A stretch of DNA of 64,000 nucleotides from Xylanimonas oleitrophica. GTDB lineage: Bacteria; Actinomycetota; Actinomycetes; Actinomycetales; Cellulomonadaceae. Made by a program: the position numbers and the translations under genes. Below are positions 15,387 through 23,792 of the stretch, piece by piece. The DNA is taken from positions 284,243 to 348,242 of the forward strand of contig NZ_QKWH01000003.1 in assembly GCF_003244315.1 (NCBI RefSeq), read 5' to 3'. A model generated the notes under the pieces. The model worked only from the letters and a program-made list of their open reading frames with translations. It had not been told where the DNA came from and did no database searches. Position 1 is the first letter of the stretch, and each line of letters opens with the position of its first letter.

Positions 15387-15794
15387 GTGTCGTCGGACCT
15401 GGCGTGGCGCAGCGCCCTTCCCCACCGTGAGGGGGCGGAGCTGGCCGCTGCTCAGGACCGGCTCGAGGCCGCTGGTCTCGCGCCCGAGGACGTCACGCAC
15501 GTGCTGGCCGACCTGGGCGACGAGCTCCACGGGCAGGGCGAGTCCGGCGACCCCCTGCGGGCGGCGCTCCTGTGGGGCGAGCTGGGCGCGTACCTCGCCT
15601 ACGCCCAGGAGCGGGCGGCGTCCGGTCGGCGGTCCTCGTACGCCAGGCTCGCGCAGACCGCGAGCCTGGCCCGGGTGGCCGCGCAGCTCGGCGTCTCCCG
15701 CCAGGCCGTGCACAAGACAATGGGGGCGCGCGACAGCCAGGACTCCTACGTCGCGACGCTCAGCATGAGAGGACGGAGGCCCCATGGTGGCTAG
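15387..15794 (+). CDS. Small HTH DNA-binding protein, probable regulator of the divergent exporter
   Basis: About 135 residues. The middle is helical (GAELAAAQDRLEAAGLAPED, HVLADLGDEL). The C-terminal part holds a helix-turn-helix, SLARVAAQLGVSRQAVHKTM, and a short basic tail. I do not recognise the family beyond the HTH. Possible starts are TTG 15375, GTG 15381 and GTG 15387, and the first overlaps the operator; no clear ribosome site is visible, so a leaderless message is possible. The stop overlaps the following membrane-protein gene by 11 bp. The operator palindrome sits directly upstream, so the protein probably represses its own operon and the exporter. Confidence 0.65.
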   Translation: MSSDLAWRSALPHREGAELAAAQDRLEAAGLAPEDVTHVLADLGDELHGQGESGDPLRAALLWGELGAYLAYAQERAASGRRSSYARLAQTASLARVAAQLGVSRQAVHKTMGARDSQDSYVATLSMRGRRPHGG

Positions 15795-16443
15795 CACTGG
15801 TGGGGCATCGCTGGACGGCCGCCCGGCCGACGCACGCCCCTTCCTGCTGCGGCTCGGCCTGGCCTTCGGCCTCTACCGGGTCGCCGCCGTCGGCGGCGCG
15901 CTCCTGCTCGGCGGCACGTTGCGCATGACGGGCGAGGCCCGCGTCGTGGGCACCGGCCTCGTCGTCGCCGCGGTGGTCGCCGGGGTCCTCGCCGCGCGCG
16001 AGGCCCGCAAGCGAGCGCACTGGCACCGCGAGCCGGGGGACGGCGTACCGATCCCCGCGTCCGTCGCGGGCGCCCTGGTCGACGCCGGCCTCGTCATCGC
16101 CCTGGCCTGGCAGCTGCCGCTCGGGGTCGGCACCTCCGGGGTGTTCCCGGGTGCCGCCGTGGCCAAGACGGCCGCGCTGGTGCTCACGGGCGTGTCCGTC
16201 GCGCTCGTCGTGCGCAGCCGCAGGCCCCACGCCCTCGTCGGCGAGACCATCACCTGGCTGTGCACCGTGGTGCGGGTCGCCGCCGCCGGCGGTGCGTGGG
16301 TCCTGGCCGACCGCGTGGTCCCGCCCACCTGGCGGGTGCAGCAGGCGGTCGAGATCCTCGTCGTCGCCGCGGTGCTCGCCGTGCTCGTCACCGTGACCGC
16401 GGTGATGGTGCGCCGCCTCGTCCAGGGGCGGGACGATGACTGA
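15784..16443 (+). CDS. Integral membrane protein of unknown function
   Basis: 219 residues, predominantly hydrophobic. Segments LLRLGLAFGLYRVAAVGGAL, VVGTGLVVAAVVAGVLAA, ALVDAGLVIALAWQLPLG, AALVLTGVSVALVV, ITWLCTVVRVAAAGGAWVLA and ILVVAAVLAVLVTVTAVMV suggest five or six transmembrane helices with a charged end GRDDD. No catalytic motif is visible. It overlaps the regulator gene by 11 bp (translational coupling), so it belongs to the same regulated unit and may work with the exporter. Function is unknown. Confidence 0.6.
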   Translation: MVASTGGASLDGRPADARPFLLRLGLAFGLYRVAAVGGALLLGGTLRMTGEARVVGTGLVVAAVVAGVLAAREARKRAHWHREPGDGVPIPASVAGALVDAGLVIALAWQLPLGVGTSGVFPGAAVAKTAALVLTGVSVALVVRSRRPHALVGETITWLCTVVRVAAAGGAWVLADRVVPPTWRVQQAVEILVVAAVLAVLVTVTAVMVRRLVQGRDDD

Positions 16444-16468
16444 GCGTCCCACGCCCCGCGGTGTGCCC

Positions 16469-17065
16469 TCAGGGGTGGCGGACCGTGCCCGAGGCCGCGT
16501 GCGCGCGGTAGGCGTCGCCCGAGTCCGGGTCCCACAGCTGGAAGCGGTAGGTGCCCTGCGCGACGCCGCGCCAGACGTAGCTGCCGCCCCCGCAGCTGAC
16601 CGTGCGGACCGTCCCCACCTGGCTCCAGCCCACCGCACCCTGGCGGTACAGGGCCAGGCGGTGCGTCTTGCCGCCGCAGTTGCTGATCGAGGCGATGTCC
16701 ACCCACACGTCACCGGCCGCACCGGTCGTCCACGTGCGCGAGTAGACGCTCACGTCGTACGTCGAGCTCCAGCCGAACGAGCCGGCCGCCAGGACCGAGA
16801 CGCGGGACTGCGCCGAGGCTGCGGCGACCGGGTCCTGGGAGGTGAAGGTGGCGCCGTCGGAGTACACCAGCGTGGTCGAGCCGTCCTCGTGGGTCACGAC
16901 GCGATCGGGCTCCGACGTCGCGGGGGTCTCGCCGGCACCGCTCGTCGCGCTCGTCGAGCCGTCCGAGGAGCCTGGGTCGGCGCTCGCGGGCCCCGTGCCC
17001 AGCGGGCCGGCGACCAGCGCCGCCGCCGCGAGGAGGGTGATCGTGCGTAGCGACAGTGCTCTCAT
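16469..17065 (-). CDS. Secreted protein of unknown function
   Basis: 198 residues from ATG 17065. A Sec signal peptide is clear (MRALSLRTITLLAAAALVAG, cleavage near ASA-DPG), followed by a Ser/Thr/Gly-rich linker. The folded part contains WTTGAAGDVWVDIASISNCG, GGKTHRLALYRQGAVGWSQV, SCGGGSYVWRGVAQGTYRFQ and LWDPDSGDAYRAHAASGTV. Two cysteines, in SNCGG and VSCGG, could form a disulfide. The pattern (polar-molecule-like beta strands, G-T-Y-R-F) looks like a small secreted beta-sandwich. It stands alone between convergent and divergent neighbours. Confidence 0.7.
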   Translation of the reverse strand: MRALSLRTITLLAAAALVAGPLGTGPASADPGSSDGSTSATSGAGETPATSEPDRVVTHEDGSTTLVYSDGATFTSQDPVAAASAQSRVSVLAAGSFGWSSTYDVSVYSRTWTTGAAGDVWVDIASISNCGGKTHRLALYRQGAVGWSQVGTVRTVSCGGGSYVWRGVAQGTYRFQLWDPDSGDAYRAHAASGTVRHP

Positions 17066-17161
17066 GACTGCTCCCTCGTGCCGTCTTGACGTCCAGCGTG
17101 ACGCCAGCAGGAGGCTACCGCCCAGCTGTACCGCCGGTGCAACGACGAAAGCGAGCTGCCG

Positions 17162-17344
17162 ATGAACGGTCGACGTGAGCTCAGCCTCGAGGAGGAGCTG
17201 GACCGGGCCGTGCTGCTGGAACGGTTGCGCCGGGTCCAGGCGGCGCGCCGCGCCTCCACGCTCCAGCCGTCGCCCCGCCGTGCTCGCGCCACGAGCGCGC
17301 TGGCCGGGCAGCCCGAGCCCCGCGAGCCGCGGGCCGAAGACTGA
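17162..17344 (+). CDS. Possible small basic protein
   Basis: 60 codons from ATG 17162 (MNGRRELSLEEELDRAVLLE) to TGA 17344. The first half is a strongly helical charged stretch and the second half a Pro/Arg/Ala-rich tail. Codon third positions look gene-like. There is no good ribosome site and an overlapping frame of similar size exists, so it may be chance. Confidence 0.35.
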   Translation: MNGRRELSLEEELDRAVLLERLRRVQAARRASTLQPSPRRARATSALAGQPEPREPRAED

Positions 17345-17455
17345 CGCGTCCGCCGTCCGGGGCTGCCCCTGCCTTTCCGGGCGGCGGACGTGTCGCACCC
17401 ACGCGCCCTCGCGCTTGATACCTTGGCACCCGCAGAGCGGGACGAAGGTGCAGGC

Positions 17456-18178
17456 GTGACAGAGGCGATCAACGTCGCGGTCGTCGACGACGAGGAGACG
17501 AGCCGCAGGCTGCTGGCGTCCCACCTGGAGCGCTACGAGCAGGAGCACGGCACGCCGCTGCGCGTCACCACGTTCGAGGACGGGGCCCGCATCGCCGAGC
17601 CCTACCGGCCCGAGTTCGACGTCGTGTTCCTCGACGTGCAGATGCCCGGCATGGACGGGTTCGAGACGGCGCGCCGCATCCGCGAGCTCGACACCGACGT
17701 CGTGCTCGTCTTCGTCACCAACATGGCCCAGCACGCGATCCGCGGCTACGAGGTCGAGGCCCTCAGCTACCTCGTCAAGCCCGTGCCGTACTTCGCGTTC
17801 TCCCAGGAGCTGCGCCGCAGCGTCCGGCGCGTGCGCCGGGGCGACCGCGACTCGATCATGCTGCCCGCCGGTGGCTCGACCGCCCGTGTGGACCTCGCGG
17901 ACGTCCTGTACGTCGAGAGCGACAAGCACCGGATCACCGTGCACGCCCGCGACCGGGCCTACACCCTCACCGGCACGCTCAAGTCCTTCGAGACCGAGCT
18001 CGCGGGCAAGGGGTTCTTCCGGTCCAACAGCTGCTACCTGGTGAACCTGCGCCACGTGGTGGGCGTGCACCCCACGAGCTGCGTGATGCGCGGCGGTATC
18101 GAGCTCCAGGTCAGCCGTCCGCGCCGGCGCGCGTTCCTCGACGCGCTCACCGACCACGTGGGCGGACGCCTGCCGTGA
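17456..18178 (+). CDS. LytTR-family response regulator
   Basis: 240 residues. The receiver domain has the acidic pair at Asp11/12, phospho-acceptor Asp60 in VVFLDVQMPGMDG and the conserved Lys108 in YLVKPV. The C-terminal LytTR DNA-binding domain (about 140-236) includes DVLYVESDKHRITVHA, GFFRSNSCYLVNLRHVV and GGIELQVSRPRR. Such regulators act as phospho-dimers on paired direct repeats, often for secreted or surface products. It starts at GTG 17456. The stop overlaps the kinase start in GTGA, so the two genes form a coupled pair. No target site could be named in the window. Confidence 0.9.
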   Translation: MTEAINVAVVDDEETSRRLLASHLERYEQEHGTPLRVTTFEDGARIAEPYRPEFDVVFLDVQMPGMDGFETARRIRELDTDVVLVFVTNMAQHAIRGYEVEALSYLVKPVPYFAFSQELRRSVRRVRRGDRDSIMLPAGGSTARVDLADVLYVESDKHRITVHARDRAYTLTGTLKSFETELAGKGFFRSNSCYLVNLRHVVGVHPTSCVMRGGIELQVSRPRRRAFLDALTDHVGGRLP

Positions 18179-19521
18179 TCACCGAGGTGCTGCCGGACAT
18201 CCCGCGGGCGTACACGGCGGTCGCGGAGTGGGCGGCCTGCATGACGTACGTGCTCCTGGTGCGGGGCCCGGTGCGGGGCCGGCGCTCCCCGGTGCTGGTC
18301 GGTGCGGTCTCGGTCGCCGGCCTCGGCGTGCTCCTGGCGGTGCAGGAGGCCGCCGGGAGGCTGCCGATCTCGCTGTGGACCCTCGGCATGGGCGTCGCCG
18401 TCGCGGTGATGTTCGCGTGCATCCGGCTGAGCACCGACGTCTCGCTGCGGGACGCCGGGTACCTGACCGCCCGGGCGTTCGTGCTCGCCGAGCTCGTGGC
18501 CTCGCTGCACTGGCAGCTCCACAGCTACTTCCTGGCACCGGCGGGGTCGCCGTCACCCGTGGTCGAGGGCGTGCTGCTGGTGGGCGTGGAGGGCGCGGCG
18601 TTCACGGTGGCGTACCTGCTGGAGCGGCGGCACTTCGAGGCGGGACGCCCGCCCGAGGTGGACCTGCGCAGCCTGGCGGGAGCGGTGGCCATCGCGGCCG
18701 CCACCTTCTTCATGAGCAACCTCAGCTTCGTCAGCGCCAACACGCCGTTCAGCGGCCGCCCGGGCCGCGAGGTGTTCTACATCCGCACCCTCGTGGACCT
18801 CGCCGGCTACGTGGCCCTCTACGCCCAGCAGGGCCACCGGCGGGAGGTGCAGCGGGCCACGGAGGTCGAGGCGATGCGCCGCATGCTCGTCTCCCAGCAC
18901 GAGCAGTACCTGCGCTCCAAGCGCAGCATCGACGTCGTCAACCGCAAGTACCACGACATGAAGCACTACGTGGCGGCGATCCGGGCCGAGACGGACCCCG
19001 TGGCCAAGGCGTCCTACCTGGACCAGCTCGAGGAGTCGATCAGCGGGTACGGCGTCCAGGCGCAGACGGGCAACGCCGTGCTGGACACGATCATCACGGC
19101 CAAGACCGCCGAGTGCGGCGAGCGGGGGATCACCCTCACCAGCGTCGTGGACGGCACCGCCCTGTCCTTCATGTCCCCGATGGACCTGAGCGCGCTGTTC
19201 GGCAACGCCCTCGACAACGCCGTCGAGTCCGTCAGCGCCCTGCCCTCCCCGGAGAAGCGGCTCATCCGGGTGGCCGTCTACACCCAGGACATGCTCGTCC
19301 TGGTGCGCTTCGAGAACTACCACGAGGGCGAGCTCGAGATGGAGGACGGCCTGCCCCGCACCACCAAGGCCGACCGGACCCACCACGGGTACGGCCTGCG
19401 CAACATGCGTCAGGTCGCCGAGCGGTACGGGGGCTCGCTCACCGTCCGCGCCGAGGACGGGTGGTTCGTGGTGCGCGTGCTGTTCCCCGTGCCCGCCGCG
19501 GGCGCGCAGCAGCGGGGCTGA
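18175..19521 (+). CDS. Membrane sensor histidine kinase, GHKL/AgrC-like
   Basis: 448 residues. The N-terminal half holds about six transmembrane helices (MTYVLLVRGPV, PVLVGAVSVAGLGVLL, LWTLGMGVAVAVMFACI and more). An HPK10-like phospho-acceptor helix follows, VVNRKYHDMKHYVAAIR, with His260. The C-terminal HATPase domain has NALDNAVESV (Asn344) and HHGYGLRNMRQVAERYGG. This architecture is that of peptide- or small-molecule-sensing AgrC/VirS kinases paired with LytTR regulators. It overlaps the regulator by 4 bp. The ligand is unknown and no signal-peptide gene is adjacent. It is convergent with the glycosyltransferase, with a 3-bp gap. Confidence 0.88.
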   Translation: MITEVLPDIPRAYTAVAEWAACMTYVLLVRGPVRGRRSPVLVGAVSVAGLGVLLAVQEAAGRLPISLWTLGMGVAVAVMFACIRLSTDVSLRDAGYLTARAFVLAELVASLHWQLHSYFLAPAGSPSPVVEGVLLVGVEGAAFTVAYLLERRHFEAGRPPEVDLRSLAGAVAIAAATFFMSNLSFVSANTPFSGRPGREVFYIRTLVDLAGYVALYAQQGHRREVQRATEVEAMRRMLVSQHEQYLRSKRSIDVVNRKYHDMKHYVAAIRAETDPVAKASYLDQLEESISGYGVQAQTGNAVLDTIITAKTAECGERGITLTSVVDGTALSFMSPMDLSALFGNALDNAVESVSALPSPEKRLIRVAVYTQDMLVLVRFENYHEGELEMEDGLPRTTKADRTHHGYGLRNMRQVAERYGGSLTVRAEDGWFVVRVLFPVPAAGAQQRG

Positions 19522-19524
19522 GGC

Positions 19525-20568
19525 TCAGTTGAACCCCAGCGCCCGCTGGGCAGCCTTGTAGGCGAGCACCGAGACCTCGCGGCCGGGCCGCCCGGGCAGG
19601 TTCACCAGCTGGCCCATGACGCTCAGGCGCAGGCGCCAGTACAGGGCCTCGTCCGCCTGGCGCAGCTCGCGCCAGAACCGGTCCTTCTGCGCGATGGCGT
19701 CCCGCGTGCCCGCACGGATCAGCAGCATGGACGAGACCACGCACACGATCCCGACGTAGTGCAGCAGGTAGCGGCGCAGCGCCCGAGGTACGCGAGGGTC
19801 GGAGCGCACCGCCGACAGGTGCTCCATCATCATCCGGTTGACCCGCAGCTGCTGGTCGACCCGGGAGATCATCACCGTCTCGTTGACCGACTGGTCCGAG
19901 CGGCCGATGAAGTACCGGTACAGGTCCACGTCCAGGTAGTGCAGCCGGCGCACGTGGACCAGCGGCACGAACGCGTACAGGTTGTCCACGTAGAACGTGT
20001 GCTCCGGCAGGCGCAGGCCGCTCTCGCGCAGCAGTCCCGTGCGGTACACGAGGGAGTGCATCAGCATGTACTGCGACTTGCGGAACCGGCCCACCTGGTC
20101 CCACGTGACGGTGCGGCCCGGCACGAGCGCCTCGGTGTAGCGCACGGCCGCGCGCCGGCGGCGGTCGACGTTCTCGTAGACGTAGTTGGTGACCACCATG
20201 TCCGGGGCCTGCGGGTCCCCGGCGAAGCCGCGCAGGGCCTCCCGCAGGCGGGCGAACGCCGCGGCGTCCAGCCAGTCGTCGGAGTCGACCACCTTCAGGT
20301 ACAGCCCCTGGGCGTGGTCGACGCCCGTGTTGACCGCCGAGCCGTGGCCGCCGTTGGGCTTGCTGACGACCCGCACCACCCCCGGGTACCGCTCGGCGTA
20401 GCGGGCGCCGATCGCGGGCGTCTCGTCCCACGACCCGTCGTCCACGATGAGCACCTCGACGTCGGCCACGTCTGTGCCGTCCCCCACGAGGGAGTCGAGG
20501 CAGCGGTGCAGGTAGGCGGCGGAGTTGTAGCTGGGGACGACGACCGTCAGCAGCTTGGCAGGGTTCAT
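19525..20568 (-). CDS. Family 2 glycosyltransferase
   Basis: 347 residues with an N-terminal GT-A domain: LTVVVPSYNSAAYLHRCLDS, VLIVDDGSWDET, KPNGGHGSAVNTGVDHAQG, and the metal-binding VDSDDWLD near residue 96. The C-terminal part is helical and includes a hydrophobic stretch (YVGIVCVVSSMLLI), so membrane attachment is possible. The sugar donor and acceptor are unknown. It lies 6 bp behind the GtrA-like gene. This GT2 plus GtrA combination often decorates cell-wall polymers with a sugar carried on a polyprenyl lipid. ATG 20568 starts the protein directly at MNPAKLLTVVVPSYN. Confidence 0.87.
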   Translation of the reverse strand: MNPAKLLTVVVPSYNSAAYLHRCLDSLVGDGTDVADVEVLIVDDGSWDETPAIGARYAERYPGVVRVVSKPNGGHGSAVNTGVDHAQGLYLKVVDSDDWLDAAAFARLREALRGFAGDPQAPDMVVTNYVYENVDRRRRAAVRYTEALVPGRTVTWDQVGRFRKSQYMLMHSLVYRTGLLRESGLRLPEHTFYVDNLYAFVPLVHVRRLHYLDVDLYRYFIGRSDQSVNETVMISRVDQQLRVNRMMMEHLSAVRSDPRVPRALRRYLLHYVGIVCVVSSMLLIRAGTRDAIAQKDRFWRELRQADEALYWRLRLSVMGQLVNLPGRPGREVSVLAYKAAQRALGFN

Positions 20569-20574
20569 CGTCGC

Positions 20575-21219
20575 TCAGCCGAGCCGCTCGGGAGCGGTCG
20601 GCGCCGGCGGCACGGGGCCGGGCTCGTCGGTCTCGGGAACACGCTTGAAGATCACCTTGAAGATCGGGAAGAAGACCCAGAACGACAGGGCGGCGTTGAT
20701 GATCATCGTGACGACGTCGGCGATCGTCTCGCCGGTGCCGCCCAGGCCCCATCCCTCGATGAGGAGATCGTAGATGGGAGCCTTGTAGAACCCCTGCAGC
20801 GCCGCGGCGGCGAACGTGATCACGACGTAGGCGACCAGGTACCAGAACGCCGCCCGCCAGATGCTCGTGTTCGACTTGAACGTCACGTTGCGCTGGGCGA
20901 AGAAGTTGATCACCTGCGCGATGAGCAGCGTCACCTGCACTGCCAGGAAGTACGCCAGGCCCCCGCCGCCGCCCGGCAGCGGGCCCGCGGCGTAGTCGAA
21001 CACGAAGTACTGCGACCCGTCGACGTTGGAGCCGACCGGCAGCACCTGGAACGTGGTGTCCACCAGGGCGGTCTGGCCGAAGACCCACTTGAAGGCAGGC
21101 ATCAGCGCCAGCTGCAGCACCGTCACGCCGTTGCTCAGCATGAAGAACACCAGGAACTGGGCCGTGCCGGGCCGCCGCTCGGCGAACGCGGCCCAGTACT
21201 CGCGGATCCGTCGGAACAT
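20575..21219 (-). CDS. GtrA-like membrane protein
   Basis: 214 residues with four transmembrane segments: FLVFFMLSNGVTVLQLALMP, AYFLAVQVTLLIAQVINFFA, FWYLVAYVVITFAAAALQ and VVTMIINAALSFWVFFPIF. The motif INFFAQRNVTFKS is typical of GtrA proteins, which move or organise lipid-linked sugars across the membrane. A long insertion (VLPVGSNVDGSQYFVFDYAA, then GPLPGGGGGLAYF) separates TM1 and TM2, making it longer than the usual 130-160 residues. ATG 21219 (MFRRIREYWAAFAERRPGTA) is the start. It probably shares an operon with the glycosyltransferase and may flip the donor that enzyme uses. Confidence 0.8.
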   Translation of the reverse strand: MFRRIREYWAAFAERRPGTAQFLVFFMLSNGVTVLQLALMPAFKWVFGQTALVDTTFQVLPVGSNVDGSQYFVFDYAAGPLPGGGGGLAYFLAVQVTLLIAQVINFFAQRNVTFKSNTSIWRAAFWYLVAYVVITFAAAALQGFYKAPIYDLLIEGWGLGGTGETIADVVTMIINAALSFWVFFPIFKVIFKRVPETDEPGPVPPAPTAPERLG

Positions 21220-21307
21220 CGTGTCTCTCTTCGTGGGCCCGTGGGCGCAGCCGCGGGCGGGGAGGTCCGCGCGAGCTGCGCGGCGGGGAGCAGGGGGGGA
21301 GCGGCGC

Positions 21308-23725
21308 CTAGGGCTCGCTGCGGGTCGGAGCGGCCAGCTCGGCACGGGCGCGGCGCTCGGCGCGCGCGGAGCGCACCGCCGCGGACACGAGAGCCCCGGT
21401 GCCGCGCAGGAACCGCCCGTTGACGATCGTCAGCACCGCCTCGGCCATCTGGAGGCTCACCCTGCCGTTGGTCATCTTCGCGATGGCCCGGAACGGCATC
21501 CCGTAGAGGAACAGCAGATTGAGGTCCGGCTTGCCCTTGGCGCTCGACCGGGCGATCAGGCGGGCCAGGACGGCGTGAGCCGCCCGAGCGAGCGGGCTGC
21601 GTGCCCGGCGCATCGCCCCGAGGGGGTCGTTGAGGCGCAGGGACCGGCCCGGCGCCTGCGCCGGCGGCAGATCCCGTCCGAGCAGGACGGCGAACTCCTC
21701 GTCCGGCACGTCCGTCACGTCCGCCGCCCGGTAGTGCGGCAGACCGGGCTCGCCCGCCACGGCCGGACCGGTACCGGTGACCACGTGGTCGGCCTGGAGC
21801 CGGACGTCCTCGGCGCTCGCCGCGACCATGACCTGCCACGTGCCGCCCTCGACCTCCCAGCGCCCGGAGGCGGTGCTGAAGTGCCGGAACGTCGTGTCGT
21901 CGAAGGGGATGGAGACCCGCGAGCTCTCGCCCGGCGCCAGGTGCACCTTGGCGAAGCCGCGCAGCTCGCGCACCGGCCGGTGGACGCCGTCCGAGCCCGC
22001 GCGGCCCACGTAGAGCTGGGGCACCTCGGCCCCCGCCACGGCGCCCGTGTTCGTCACGGTGAACGTGACGCCGTCCTCGCGCACCTCGAGGTCGGCGTAG
22101 TCGAACGTGGTGTAGCTCAACCCGAACCCGAACGGGAACCGCACCGGGACCCCGGCGGACGTGTAGTAGCGGTAGCCCACGAACAGTCCCTCGCGGTACT
22201 CGGCCGTGTCCGCGTCGCTCGGGTGGTAGCGGTGGGCGGGCGTGCTCTCCAGGCGCACGGGGTAGGTCTCCGCGAGCCGCCCGGCGGGCGTGACCGCGCC
22301 CGTGACGACGTCGAGCACGCCTTCGGCGCCCGCCTGACCCCCCAGGTAGCCGTGGACGAGCGCGCGGCAGTGCCCCAGCCACGGCATCTCGACCACGGAC
22401 CCGGCGCTGAGGACCACGACCACCGGGGTGCCGGTGCCGGCGAGCGCCTCCAGCAGGCGCACCTGCGCGTCCGGCAGGCGCAGGTGGCTGCGGTCCTGCC
22501 CCTCGGACTCGCTCACCTCGTCGAGGCCCAGGTACAGCAGCACCACCTCCGCCTCGTGCGCCAGCCGCACCGCCTGGTCCACGAGCGCCGGGTCGGGCGC
22601 GCCGCCACGGACGAACCCCTGCGCGAAGCCCACCTCGGTGAGGTCCGTCCCGGCGAGCGCGTCCAGCGCCGAGGGCAGCCGGGTCGGGTTGACCAGCGAG
22701 GAGCCCGCGCCCTGGTAGCGCGGGGTGCGAGCGAAGTCGCCCACCACGGCCACCCGGGTACCGGGCGCCAGCGGCAGCACGGCGTCGTCGTTCTTGAGCA
22801 GGACGGCGCTCGCGGCCGCCGCCTCGCGGGCCAGGCGGTGGTGGGCGTCGGCGTCGGCCGGGGTGCCGCTGCGGCTCCCCACGCGCTCGGCGAGCCGCAC
22901 CATCTCGGCCACGCGGGCGTCGACGTCGGCCTCCGCCAGCTCGCCGTCCGCCATCGCCGCGACGATGCGCCGGGCGGAGTCGAGACCGGGGGAGGGCATC
23001 TCCAGGGTGCCACCGGCACGGACGGCGGCGACCGGGTCGTTCCCGCCGCCCCAGTCGGAGACGACAGCACCGTCGAAGCCCCACTCGTCGCGCAGCACCT
23101 GCTGCAGCAGGAACGGGTTCTCGTGGGCGTAGGTGCCGTTGACCTTGTTGTAGCTGGACATGACCGCCCAGGGGGCGGCCTCGCGCACCACGATCTCGAA
23201 GCCGGTGAGGTAGATCTCGCGCAGCGTGCGCTCGTCGACCACCGAGTCGCTCGTCATGCGGCGCAGCTCCTGGCTGTTGGCCGCGAAGTGCTTGGGGCAC
23301 GCGGCCACGCCGCGAGACTGGATGCCGCGCACGTAGGCGGCGGCCAGCCGGCCGGACAGGTGCGGGTCCTCGGAGAAGTACTCGAAGTTGCGGCCGCACA
23401 GCGGGCTGCGCTTGATGTTCAGGCCGGGGCCGAGGACGACGTCGACCCCCTGCGCGTCGGCCTCCGCCCCGAGGGCCTCGCCGATGCGCCGGGCCAGGTC
23501 CAGGTCCCAGCTGTTGGCCACGGACGCGGCCGTGGGGAAGCAGGTGGCGGGCGCCGACTCTGCGATGCCCAGGTGGTCGGAGGCCCCGACCTGCTTGCGG
23601 ATGCCGTGCGGGCCGTCCGACAGGAAGAGCGAGCGGATGCCGGCGTGGGCGAGGGCCCGCGTCTCGAACGTGGTGGCGCCGCTGAGCAGCGCCGCCTTCT
23701 CCAGGGGTGTCATCGGGTGGGTCAT
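21308..23725 (-). CDS. Glycoside hydrolase family 3 beta-glucosidase, classical domain order
   Basis: An 805-residue GH3 enzyme, cytoplasmic by sequence because no signal peptide is present. The N-terminal barrel has FLSDGPHGIRKQ, LGPGLNIKRSPLCGRNFEYF, CPKHFAANSQE and the nucleophile Asp224 in VVSDWGGGND. The alpha/beta sandwich follows (AVLLKNDDAVLPLAPGTRVA and VVVLSAGSVVEMPW). The C-terminal fibronectin-like domain comes next (PFGFGLSYTTFDYADLEV and VTNTGAVAGAEVPQLYVG), then a basic helical tail (about 715-805) beyond the usual end. MTHP at 23725 is chosen, with ATG 23713 a close alternative. It splits beta-glucosides or related oligosaccharides. A 34-bp palindromic terminator separates it from the second GH3 gene. 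Confidence 0.88.
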   Translation of the reverse strand: MTHPMTPLEKAALLSGATTFETRALAHAGIRSLFLSDGPHGIRKQVGASDHLGIAESAPATCFPTAASVANSWDLDLARRIGEALGAEADAQGVDVVLGPGLNIKRSPLCGRNFEYFSEDPHLSGRLAAAYVRGIQSRGVAACPKHFAANSQELRRMTSDSVVDERTLREIYLTGFEIVVREAAPWAVMSSYNKVNGTYAHENPFLLQQVLRDEWGFDGAVVSDWGGGNDPVAAVRAGGTLEMPSPGLDSARRIVAAMADGELAEADVDARVAEMVRLAERVGSRSGTPADADAHHRLAREAAAASAVLLKNDDAVLPLAPGTRVAVVGDFARTPRYQGAGSSLVNPTRLPSALDALAGTDLTEVGFAQGFVRGGAPDPALVDQAVRLAHEAEVVLLYLGLDEVSESEGQDRSHLRLPDAQVRLLEALAGTGTPVVVVLSAGSVVEMPWLGHCRALVHGYLGGQAGAEGVLDVVTGAVTPAGRLAETYPVRLESTPAHRYHPSDADTAEYREGLFVGYRYYTSAGVPVRFPFGFGLSYTTFDYADLEVREDGVTFTVTNTGAVAGAEVPQLYVGRAGSDGVHRPVRELRGFAKVHLAPGESSRVSIPFDDTTFRHFSTASGRWEVEGGTWQVMVAASAEDVRLQADHVVTGTGPAVAGEPGLPHYRAADVTDVPDEEFAVLLGRDLPPAQAPGRSLRLNDPLGAMRRARSPLARAAHAVLARLIARSSAKGKPDLNLLFLYGMPFRAIAKMTNGRVSLQMAEAVLTIVNGRFLRGTGALVSAAVRSARAERRARAELAAPTRSEP

Positions 23726-23753
23726 GCGAGGTGCTGCTTCCTGCGGTCGGGGA

Positions 23754-23787
23754 GGTGCTGGGCCGGCCCGCGGGCCGGCCCAGCACC
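23754..23787. terminator. Perfect palindrome between the two GH3 genes
   Basis: A 34-bp perfect palindrome (23754-23770 and 23771-23787, GGTGCTGGGCCGGCCCG and its complement). It lies 6 bp after the stop of the upstream GH3 gene and about 29 bp ahead of the next start. It is probably a transcription terminator or attenuator that lowers expression of the downstream gene. Confidence 0.65.
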
Positions 23788-23792
23788 AGGGG

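Noticed and set aside
17175..17459. Alternative 94-codon frame before the response regulator
   Set aside because: It overlaps a better-composed small frame and the response-regulator start, and its translation is Arg/Ser/Cys-rich without motifs.
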